The translations under genes were made by a program, and so were the position numbers. A stretch of DNA of 64,000 nt from Hyaloperonospora brassicae (Eukaryota > Oomycota > Peronosporomycetes > Peronosporales > Peronosporaceae). The stretch is from NCBI GenBank assembly GCA_947650285.1, contig CANTFL010000174.1:905542-969541 (forward strand), in the 5' to 3' direction. The notes below the pieces were generated by a model. That model made no database searches, had not been told where the DNA came from, and saw only the letters and a list, made by a program, of their open reading frames with translations. The number at the start of each line of letters is the position of its first letter. Position 1 is the stretch's first letter. Of the stretch, positions 42,485 to 52,309 are shown piece after piece.

Positions 42485-43788
42485 ATGGTATCGCCACATC
42501 ACAGGTCTCAGACGCTTTCCTCCTACCTCGATCGAGATGAAGAGGTGGACTATCGCAGTGATATCAGTTTCCACATCGACGCAGGTACATTGACCAACCC
42601 ATCTATGCATGAGGCAAAACCCCATACGGCAATTAATTTATGTGCCGAGCGTGGCAAATTCAATGCGCCCATGGCGCAGCATCAAATACCCGGTTCGTAT
42701 GATGCCATCATCACAAATACGCTTGATGAGCAACTGCAACTCTTCATTAATCAAGAAGAAAGCGATCTTCGCGGCATGCAGCTTGCTGGTACTATTTAAG
42801 GTCATCTCGACGAGTTGTATACTCCGCCCAGTATGGAAGAATTCATACGTCAAACGGCTGGTCATTCATTGGCAACATGGGCCATCGGATTGGAACCTTG
42901 CTCTTCTAAAGAGGTGGTGAGTCGACACGCACTTCGCAAGAAGTAACTAGAGCCGTATTTGATACCACAGAGTCAACACAGAGTGACTTGTCGCGCAAGA
43001 ACAAGGCGCACCGTTTCCACCGATAAAAGGGTACACCCATTCTTCTCTTCGCAGGTTAATTTCTGGAAAAAGAGTAGGACAGCGCGTTTGTTCGCGAAGT
43101 CTATCGATATCGACGCCTCAGCAGCGTGGTAGATCTAAGAGCAAGTGCCGATGTGGCAGACATTCGTTTTGAACGAAATCTTCAGAATGACTATGCCAAG
43201 CTTGACGCGTGATATCAATTGCGAATGCGCACCCGATATGCTTCGGATATGACGGTAGCTGGCGGTTTCGGTGAAGCAGTGACCAAGAAAACAATTGCTC
43301 ACAACACTATTGGTATAAAGTATAACTCGGTAGCAAGATGACCATTACCGCGATTTTTAATAAAATCCACGGCGTATGGAAATTCTGCCGAAGGGGCATC
43401 GCATACTCCCATGATTTTATCGTTTCCGGGTACCCTCGTCACTTCACCAGATACTGGTATTGACCCTGACGACGACGTCGTTTCAGGAGTTTCTCCTCAT
43501 GAAACTGGTGGTTTCCTTTCTCATCGAGCGGCATCGGTGGTAGTCGGTATACCGAATGAGGAGCACATGAAGACGATTCTCGAAATGAGATGTCTCCTTA
43601 AGACATTCAGTAACGCTCAATGTGCGCTTGACGCGACGCAAGCTCTCGTTCGGGTATTGAGATTGGGTATAACCCGGATGAAGGATCAGCTTGACCTCCT
43701 GGTTAGGATCCAGAAGCCCATTGCAAGATCATATGTCGTGGCTCAAGCGCCTCCAAGTTCACGTGGGATAAATCTTCATACACCTTAA
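42485..43788 (+). pseudogene. E2 plus-strand accessory coding region, opposite to pol
   Basis: 42485-42799 (104 residues) begins MVSPHHRSQTLSSYLDRDEE and contains SYDAIITNTLDEQLQLFIN, a helical stretch. The same sense continues with EEFIRQTAGHSLATWAIGLE (about 42830-42900), VDLRASADVADIRFERN with RLRMRTRYASDM-like sequence (43120-43250), and 43411-43788 (SFPGTLVTSPDTGIDPDDD, then a helical region with LLVRIQKPIARSY). A stop at 42797 and several shifts separate the parts. No family is recognised. The 3' end overlaps the integrase C-terminus on the other strand. E1 has a similar region at the same place. Confidence 0.45.
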
Positions 43789-44690
43789 TTAAGCCAACGT
43801 AGAACACAGGGTGTGTACGCAGTTTGCGCGAAAGGCTGAGCGTATACACAAGTCCCTTCTCAGCGATGACCGTGAATGTTCCAACGAAGCGCGGACGCAG
43901 CTTTGGCTTGAAGACAGCATACACTACACGTGTAGGTTGGTTTTCAGCATCAAGCAATACGTAGTCTCCGACCTCATAAGGTTCAATACGACCTCTGCCT
44001 TTAGCATCAACTTGTTCTTTCTTTTTGTCTTGACTCTCAGCCAGTGCGTCACGCACGCGTCGTAAGATATTTATTTGCGTTGCGAGAAACTCGCCGATTT
44101 CTATCAGAGACAATTGCCAACGGCAAACCGTGTTGTCGAAGCACTCGATCGATAATAGCGTAGCTGTACCCGCACTATCAATGGTATCCGGCACCGCCGC
44201 CAAATGAGAAATCTTGCTCAAACGGTCAACAAATACCACAATAACCGTATTGACATACGAATCTTTCGGTAAACCGAAAAAGAAATCCATGCTGATCGAC
44301 TCCAAACACCCCTTGTGTACAGGCAAACTAGCCAGCGGCGCGGCCGCGTGAGGTGAGGGTTTACCCCGGAGACACGTTTCACGTACGCACATATGTGCTC
44401 ACCCATTTGTATAGTTTGGGCCACCAATATGTTTGGCATACAGAGCCACAGGTTTTCCCACAACCGATATGACCGCTCAACGAAGTGTCATGTGCCTCGT
44501 AAGAAATTTGATGCTTCAACTACTCATCATTAGGGACAACGATGCGAGGGGTATCCTACACATCCGTGCTGTAGCACAACAGGCCTTTATAGCTGGAATA
44601 TCCATGCAGGCTCGCACGTATTTGTGCCGAAGAATCTATGCCCGGGTCCTTAAACTCGTCGCTTCCAAGGGCACATAGCCCTTGGAACAG
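43703..44690 (-). pseudogene. E2 integrase relic
   Basis: 44690-44394 in mixed frames gives the zinc-binding region (YEAHDTSLSGHIGCGKT, then CETCLRGKPS). 44392-43703 reads ESISMDFFFGLPKDSY (first catalytic aspartate), IVVFVDRLSKISHLAAVP, then jumps from a decayed core to LRRVRDALAESQDKKKEQVD, GRIEPYEVGDYVLLDAEN and a C-terminal FVGTFTVIAEKG, RKLRTHPVFYVGLIKVYE. The middle of the core, including the second aspartate and the glutamate, is missing. The C-terminal fold fits Gypsy integrases of oomycetes. Confidence 0.82.
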
Positions 44691-44747
44691 AGCTACCAAG
44701 TGATCATCTTTGGCGTATGCCGTACGGATTAGGTCAGTAAACGATGA

Positions 44748-45383
44748 CTACGACAGAGTCGTAACACGAGCAAGCTCATTGTCAGGCCTGCGTGACAACA
44801 CATCAGCCAAAGCATTTTGCTTGCCCGGCTTATAATTCACCTCGAAGTTGTACTCGGCAAAGAACGAAAGCAAACGTGCCATTATCTGAGAGAGGTGAGG
44901 CGACTGGGTCGCAGTGCGTAGTGACGCATGATCGGTGTAGATCACAAATGGCTTATAGCCAAGAAGGTGATCTCTGAATTTGACGAGAGCATACTTCATT
45001 GCAAGTAGCTCTTTGTCATGAACAGGATAGTTCTCTTCTGCAGCCTTTAGCTGCCAGGACCCAAACGCAATGACGCGTTCCCGTCCATCAGAATCTGTCT
45101 GTAACAGAGCACTGCCTGTTGCAAAGTCGGATGCGTCACAGACTACACTGAAAGGCCGATCAGGATCAGGCAAAGCCAAGATTGGCGCACGAAAGAGACT
45201 CTCTTTAACTGCTTGAAAAGCATCATGCCTGGTTCTAGTCCAGTAGCACTCTACATCCCTTTTTAAAGAGATTGGATAATGGCCCAGCCATATTTGCGTA
45301 GTTCGCATTATACTTGTGTAAGTAATTGGGAAGGCCAATCCACTTACGTAAGTCCTTCTGGTTCTTTGGTACCGGCCAATCAA
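44748..45383 (-). pseudogene. E2 RNase H
   Basis: This 211-residue open frame contains the connection end (LPDPDRPFSVVCDASDFATG, first catalytic aspartate), ENYPVHDKELLAMKYALVKF (glutamate), KPFVIYTDHASLR (second aspartate) and the tether FEVNYKPGKQNALADVLSRR. All catalytic residues visible here are kept, making this one of the better-preserved pol parts in the window. It follows the reverse transcriptase thumb with a frame change near 45240. A stop at 44748-44750 separates it from integrase. Confidence 0.88.
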
Positions 45384-46537
45384 CTATGGCTTTTACCTCA
45401 GCGGGATCCGCTCCAATGCCTCGTCTCTTTATGAAGCACCATAAAAGGGAACCTTTTCTGCTCTTCTGCACCAAAGATGCACTTAGACGCATTGGCGTAC
45501 AACTTATTCGTGCGCATGCACTCAAGCACCGCTCGTAAATGGTCAATGTGATTGTCCACATCTTACCGACCGTTCATACCACGACTATGGACAAAGATGC
45601 CATCAAAGTACGTTTGTGCATAACCTCGATGAGGTCTGAAAAATTGCGTCACAAGACGATTGAATGTAGCCGGGGCATTTGATAACCCTTGTGGCATAAA
45701 AAGCCACTCCCAGATCATACCGCTTGGAGTTCTGACCGCTGTCAGCGGAATATCGCTCTCTCGCATGAGAAATTGGTAATAACCATCGACTAAGTCTAGC
45801 GCATTGTACATTGTACATCCCACCATATTGTTCTTAAAAATATCCTTCCTCGGAATTGGTGTCTGAGCCGGGATGGTGGCCGCATTAAGCTTATTTTAAG
45901 CATATACAATGCGCCATTTCCCATTGGGCTTTTTGACACAGAAGGTCGGTGTGGAATGGGGAGATTTGCCCTCACGAACCATACCAGCCGCGTGATTTGC
46001 ACGATATAATTCATTAAGGACAGCACACTGTTCCTTTGATAACGGCCACTGCCGTGTTACGCAGTATTTAGTTCCAGGAACCAAGTCAATTTCATGACGT
46101 ACAACTCTATCGGGAGGTAAGACGGACGGTGGGTTGTGACACAACACGTCCTGAAACTCCTTTACCAAAGGATAGAACGGATCAAGAGGATTCTTAAGGA
46201 TCGAAGATCCACTACGGGAATCGAATGCCACCCTTTTGTCCTTAACGAAAGACTCGTCCAATAACGAGGATGAGTTCAGCTCAATATCCGGCCGAATGAC
46301 CACTAACTCGGATGATTCTCCTGCCTGTAAGGCTTGGCTAAATTCGCCGTCAGCCATTTCGTCTAGGTCAAAGAGAGTATCCAAGGATGGAAGAGTCTCA
46401 AGACTTATATTTCCATCAACATGGCCAGTCGATCCATTGACAAGTGTGTATCGTGTATTATTACTATTATCATTTCGTGACTTCTTAGACGTTGTGCGCT
46501 TAACAGTCGACACCTGACGATGAGATTGTACCTTCAA
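45235..46537 (-). pseudogene. E2 reverse transcriptase relic
   Basis: 46537-45896 is a 213-residue frame with an acidic linker and the fingers (KYCVTRQWPLSKEQCAVLNE, SPHSTPTFCVKKPNGKWRIV), ending at a stop in 45896-45898. 45826-45563 continues with YNALDLVDGYYQFLMRESD (first palm aspartate), MPQGLSNAPATFNRL and TYFDGIFVHSRG. The catalytic box here reads YFDG instead of YFDD, so the second aspartate is lost. 45561-45235 gives the thumb (GADPAEVKAIVDWPVP). The breaks and the catalytic change make it inactive. Confidence 0.88.
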
Positions 46538-47281
46538 ATAAACCTTACGCCTTCTAGAGGCCAGCAGCAGGGCCCCCGTGGTTGCTATTTATCTTAGCAC
46601 GCTCTTTACGAGAGCTCATGTCTTGAGCGACATTTGGTGAAGTGTTACGTAATTCAAACTCATCACACAGTAAATTTACACGTACCAATTCACGTGCATT
46701 ATGTGGGCCTTGCCCTGATTTCTTCGACAACAATGCCAATATTGGCATTCAGTGAGGTGCCATTGCGGCCGCCCTCACTCGGAGGAATTTCACGTGGCAC
46801 CCCACTCACATCAGAGGAATTACATTCTTGATGACTCGGCCCTTGGCCAACCATGCCTGTATCATGCAGTGACTCAGTATCACAACGAGTATCACTCAAC
46901 GGAGTACAACTCTCTTCACATACGGTGAAAGAGCTCCGCTCAATATTGATGTCATTGACATCGAAGTTAACTGACTCGGACATACCAATGTCCAGCGCTT
47001 TGACCTTTTCCGTCAATGGCTCGCGCCAATAGCGCTTTCGTTGCCTAGCAAAGATGGGTTCATGACTCTCCGAAGCTTCGCTAGGAACATTGCGCGTGGC
47101 GCCGAAGGTCTTAGACCTCCAATCAATCCATGGCTCATGTAGTTAGAGCCAAAGCCATACCTAGGATGGGATCATATCTCGAATCCAAATCAAGGACAAG
47201 ACCGAGTTCTGTGCTGGCAAAGTCCAACAACTTCACACCTAAGTTCAACGGAACTTTAGGCACAGTGAGGCGACTGCTAGT

Positions 47282-47485
47282 CTATAAACGAACGGTTATC
47301 GAATCAACCTCATGCGCTTTGAGCGCCTCAGCATATTGCTGACTCCCCATAAGAGAAGGACGTCGAGCATAATTGCATGATGCTCCGGAGTCGATTAGGA
47401 TCGACCAATGCTTCTCAAAGCCTTTAATTTTCGCCTCGGCGACTAACAAGCCTGGCTTGTATCCACGCTCTGTACTGGCGGGCAA
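47282..47485 (-). pseudogene. E2 aspartic protease segment
   Basis: The segment reads HWSILIDSGASCNYARRPSL, with the catalytic DSGA intact at the start of a Gypsy protease. The flap and second half appear in the neighbouring sequence (47100-47280, LKVPLNLGVKLLDFAS-like residues on the minus strand) in other frames. It lies between gag and reverse transcriptase as expected. Confidence 0.75.
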
Positions 47486-47639
47486 AGATCTCAGTGGGGC
47501 TAAGCCCGTTTCACTCTAACTCGTAGAGAAGTGAAACAACCCAGTTATACCCCCGTAATGCATTCCGCGCCTACTGGGTGTCGACGTTTCCCCGTGCTAT
47601 ACCAGGTTTATGGTTGGGGCTGGGGTTTTGACCGATAGT

Positions 47640-48487
47640 AGTCGGTTGTTGCTTATGCAAAGGACAAGTGGGACGAAAGTGTTAAGTGCTTGCGCACAAA
47701 TAACAGCGTCTCACTTCCTGTCGTTGATCTGCAACATGAAGCTCCACTTCACCTTCATCTTCAGCATGACTGAGATCCATCGGTTCTGGATTACAGTTAT
47801 CCGAGGTGCTCGCAGAGGTTGCCCTCGCAAAGCTTGGGTTGTGCCCATTCCAACCAAGTCTGGCCGACTTGAAGTTGTGTTCATCATTTTGAGCGATGCC
47901 CACAGCCTCTTCGAAGGTAGAAGAATGGACTCATAGACGTCGATCCTGGCCACGCCAGTGCGAAGACCTTCCATGAAGACAGTCACACAGACTGTCTCAG
48001 GGAGAGGGTCAGACTGCATAGCAACCATCAGAGTTCTCAACTCTTGGACATAGTCCGTTAACTCATTCTTACCCTGACGCGTAGATAAGAAGCGTTAGCG
48101 CACGCGGTAAGCCTGGTTGGGCGGCGAGAAAACTCGCAAAAGTTCTAGCTTGATCGAATCCCATATGGGAAACGCCAAGTCGACCGACGTGACACACGTC
48201 AGAGACCACTCTCTAGCTCTTCCATCGAGCTTGGAAATCGCCAGCGAGACCCGCTGGTACTCCATTGAGATAAGGCCAGAGCTCATGGCCATCTCAATAT
48301 AACGGATCCAAAGGGTCAGGTTTTCCCCCTCCTTCCCGGAGTAGTGGTTAACGTACACCCGAAGAAGACGAGGCTTAACCCTTTTCGTCGAGCATCCCCA
48401 CAAAGCGTGTTGGAAGAGCCGACGATACTTGTCTGAACCTACCCTAAAGGAGTCGTTTCTACTGAATGAAGGTCTCGATACGTGCAT
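47640..48487 (-). pseudogene. E2 gag relic
   Basis: 48487-48095 (130 residues) encodes a capsid-like stretch (VYVNHYSGKEGENLTLWIRY, ISMEYQRVSLAISKLDGRAR, IKLELLRVFSPPNQAYRVR), close to the Gag capsid of Gypsy elements. It continues as 48040-47711 (LPETVCVTVFMEGLRTGVAR), then a basic region with CYLCAS-like knuckle remains near 47690. A frame change near 48060 and a lost knuckle show decay. The codon pattern differs from E1 gag, which is hairpin-saturated. Confidence 0.82.
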
Positions 48488-48649
48488 TTAGCACAACGGG
48501 ACATTGCGTTGCATGAAATCTTACATACGCAGGCTATACAGTTGCGGTCAGCTTATCAAGGACGACCATTTGGGCCTTATTTAAGAAACGTTAATTCCTT
48601 CTTCCTCACATAGGATTGGTCGTAACGACTCTTGTGTAGATTGACTACT

Positions 48650-48659
48650 AGTGCTACCA
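48650..48659 (-). promoter_or_regulatory. E2 primer-binding site
   Basis: On the minus strand TGGTAGCACT starts just inside the 5' LTR, sharing its first ten bases with the E1 site. Confidence 0.55.
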
Positions 48660-48660
48660 A

Positions 48661-49123
48661 ATTTAGCAGGGCAACACAATTCCTTGAGTCAGAGGAAGAC
48701 TTTAATGCTCTACGATAAACTTTAGTTCAAAGAACTCGACTCAGTGAGTCGACAAGCCCAAAGTGCTTGGGGTCCCTGTTCCTTAAGACCAAACAATTTC
48801 GAGAATCAAAGCACGGAGTGCTCAAGAGTAGCAAACTTACAAGGCGTTTGCTAGACTATTGTTATATCACAAGACGCCTCAGGGAGGCACGTGTCCGTAC
48901 GGATAAAAATAGGAACTAAACTTATTTTCTTTTTATCGAAAAGAACAACTCAGACGAACGCAGTTAATCTAGACGCTAATGTTCTGATTAATACCTCCAA
49001 ATGATTCCGTAATTTGGTGACTGACACACATCAGCCTGCAACAACTGATATGGTTTTCGAATATTATCATAAATGGGACTTTGTTCCTTGTTTAATCCAC
49101 AAATATTGCGTAATCCTGTTACA
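48661..49123 (-). repeat. E2 5' LTR with back-to-back hairpins
   Basis: It matches the interrupted LTR at 40693-42378. Consecutive perfect stems include 48723-48735 (AGTTC), 48735-48751 (7 bp), 48752-48768 (CAAGC), 48810-48822 (AGCAC), 48829-48853 (8 bp), 48876-48888 (GCCTC) and the palindrome at 48894-48903. Neighbouring hairpins almost touch. Confidence 0.85.
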
Positions 49124-50730
49124 GCTGACGTCTCCAAATATTTTTATCAGCTAGAGCGTCGTCGCTGCTGCTGCATTTATATTTTTAATCAATACAGATT
49201 CTATAAGCATCGATAGCGTTTGCAATGAAGTTTTTGTCAATACCCAATGAATGAGATCCTATGTTTAAATTGATCGATCGATCCTATTCCTTCTATTAAC
49301 CTAGAGTCACTGTATTGTAGAATGGATACAAACGGAAGGATTATTAATTTATGTCTCAAGCGGATTCAATAAATAGCAGCATGAAGCACCAAAACTCCGT
49401 CGTTAACCGCTAAAATCTATCGCAGACTAGACAGCGATGTTATCCTTGCAATCAAAAGATCATGTTGATAAAGGCACGATCACAGATGCGTCCTGCGATC
49501 GACTTTGGGGCGCAACCAATATGAGGCATTTTGCGGAAATGATGAAAAATGCAGGAAAGGCAGTATTTTACGATCGTCTGTGGGTTTCGGTAGACGAAGT
49601 CTATCGAAACGGACATTCAGCGGTCTGTCAAAACTGGTGGAGGTTGCAACGGTGTACGGGTAGAGCTACTATAATTTGCCAATTGAACAACCTTTCAAGC
49701 CAGTATTTAACGGCACGAAACCGATACTGGTGAATTCAGTAAAAGTCGATACAGAAAGGGATAATATTTTCAATCAGAAACGATTTTAGTGTAAGATTCG
49801 TAGCGATACGCCTTGATAATACGAAAACAGCAATTGTTTTGGGTGAGGATAACGACGAGATGTGCCTTCACCAACGGTATTGTAATGTGTAATGCAGTCT
49901 CGCAATGTTTATCAGTACGAAGAGGGACGATAAGTCTCTATTCAGCTTTTAAGAGTTTACCGTAATGAATTCGGCAGATCATTTATTACCCACACAAACC
50001 CAATATAGTATGCGCGCCTTCCTCACGTCATCAAGTAGCATGGATAAAGACACATTCGACGTCACGTTCTCAACAGTGGGAGTTCCACTATTGTTTATAC
50101 CAGCGACTTGACACCGGTCAATAACGAACGCGCATCATCAGTGGTAATGAAGGTAGAACTAACGTTGGCGAGATTTATTAGTCGTAACTTTTATTCCATG
50201 ATAAAGTAATGATGTAAAAGATAATAAACTCGCCAATATTTCTCAGAGGAGAGGAATATTGACGTACATGCGTAATGCAGCCTAGTACGTAAACACGAAA
50301 GGGCATTTTTACTAGTATCGAGAAGCTGACATTTTCCTGTGTGCACTTCGTGGCAAGTAGTACTTGTAAAGCACCGGATACTATCGCTTAAATGGTTGCA
50401 GTGGCGCGGGTAGCATACGATGGCCTCGCGCAGACTGAGTTAGGCATCAGCGAACAACTCATTGGAAATCTGCTGGCACCAAAGACCACGGATAATGCTC
50501 CATTGAGGTCTGCAATTTTCAAGACGGAAGATTTGTACATAGTTTTACCTGAATTACCACAGGAGTGCCGACGTTCAGCACGACAATGCCACCTTAACTT
50601 TTATGTATACAAAAAAGACGGAACGTCGTGTACGTGTAGTTTATCAACTGTTTGTGCAAGTACACCGACATGACAAGTCTTCTGTATTGTTAAAACGTTT
50701 GATCGTTAAGGTTTAATATTCCCCTGAATT

Positions 50731-51010
50731 TTGAGACGCACATTCCAGTGGGTGATCGCCTTGTGCGGATCAAGGCGTACTATTTTGTTTCCGACTGTAC
50801 ACACAAGAAGCGGTAATATACAAGCCAGTCACAAATATACACTTCTTCCGATTAGCGTGCTATTTATTTTTTATCATACATGTTACCTCCATGCAGACAC
50901 AATTAACACGTATTTCAATGTCCGGTTTCCTGTCGAGCCTACAACATTGCAGCATTCAACATACTAAATGACATCACTATCCGCCACATTCGTATGTGAT
51001 TTATACACAC
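50731..51010 (-). pseudogene. Gypsy reverse transcriptase fragment
   Basis: The plus strand here resembles the plus strand of E1 around 9655-9790 (GTGATCGCCTTG, CACACAAGAAGCGGTAATAT, ATACACTTCTT) and around 10130-10200 (GCAGCATTCAA, ACTATCCGCCAC). It is a heavily mutated piece of pol with an internal deletion that brings two parts of reverse transcriptase together. Confidence 0.6.
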
Positions 51011-52244
51011 AGTAGCAAATAGCGCAATAGGGATATATAAAAATTACTGTTGACTCGCTGCTACGAGATCGAGAAGAATCATTCGATCAATACTGCTTGT
51101 TCACGAGATTGTGGATACTAGTTCATGACACATTGCTCCAAATATCGGTTCAATTTGATCACGCGACGAGTGCCTACGTCATTAAGTAAATTGCATGGAA
51201 CTGTTTACGAATATTTTGTTAAAATAGCAATTCATCACAATTAAATTTAAGCATCAAGCAAGTTACATGATTGGGACGCATATCGCTCAACCTGGATTTA
51301 CTCATTGAGGACGCAATCAAACATTGGTAAGCTGATGAGAGACCGTTTGCTTTTAATCCAATACTGTTTTTAAATGATCGTCAGCGACGAACACGTTTCT
51401 GCGACGAAGAATCGGACCTGCTTGACTTTCTTCACTTAAAGTCACAAGAACAGTTCTGTCTTGGGGTTTATGAATGTGGTCCTCAATGAATTTTAATTTA
51501 GATGTTTGATTAGATGAAGCGTGTGAGCGCCTACATTGAATCCATCATGTACCAAGACACCATTTGTCTCGGTATATTTCTGACTGCTTAACTATATAGT
51601 CTCTCAGCGTATATTCCGTCGCTCTTTTCAGTATGTGTTTGCACCATTTTATATAGTGATATCTTGTCTTTGTGATGCAAATGGTAAGCTATCACTCAAG
51701 AAAAAGGTATTTAAGCATATAAACCCCTGCCTTTTAATAATGAATTTGCTTTATGTATTTGTGATATTTATAAACAGTGCTACCACCTTTTTTCGCTATA
51801 ATAAAATGTTTAAAGACAAGTGGAGCTTCATATGTACCTGCTTCATGATCTTGATTGTAATACATTCTTTTAACCTCGAACATAGTTTGAATGTTCATGG
51901 TTAACATTATTCAGATTCTGCTATGATTATTTTTTACGATGAGGACTCGACAATCGACCCCCCGTCGATCTAGGATTTACTCGTTGCCTCTTTTAGGCAA
52001 GACAGGTTGTCTTCCGTGATGATGCTACCTAGTTAGGCAGCCATATCCTAGAAAAATCGACTCGTACGACCGGAGTCCCTTCTTCGCTGCTAGTATTTCA
52101 TTCAGCACAAATGCCGGCATTATTCTTCGCAGTGACCAGTTGCCTCAATCAATTTTTGTGCACTAGGGACGATGACTAAATCACAAGTGAGAATATTGCG
52201 CTCAATCATAGGACAATAAAAACTTGCAGTAAAATGAGGCCATT

Positions 52245-52309
52245 GAGACGATGCATGCCGCAAGTTAATTAAGACGATGATTTGATTTACTTGCGGCATG
52301 CATCGTCTC
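52245..52309. repeat. Perfect 21-bp inverted repeat
   Basis: Arms 52245-52265 and 52289-52309 are exact reverse complements with a 23-base loop. Two bases after the right arm comes GTGCTACCAGA, identical to the (reversed) primer-binding region of E1, and then a further hairpin (ATATCGT / ACGATAT). This may be the leader of a decayed Gypsy element. Confidence 0.85.

Larger units (their letters stand above)
40693..49123 (-). mobile_element. E2: degenerate Ty3/Gypsy retrotransposon
   Basis: LTRs lie at 40693-42378 (interrupted by a solo LTR) and 48661-49123, in the same orientation. The flanks tctga / gctga could be a 5-bp duplication with one change. Minus-strand order is gag (48487-47680), protease (about 47485-47282), reverse transcriptase (46130-45240), RNase H (45383-44748) and integrase (44690-43703). 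Plus-strand coding-like sequence fills 42485-43788. The primer-binding site resembles that of E1. All domains contain breaks. Confidence 0.88.

Noticed and set aside
51635..51904. Hydrophobic 89-residue open frame
   Set aside because: It is AT-rich sequence that produces apparent membrane segments, with no similar frame in any duplicate and no motif.
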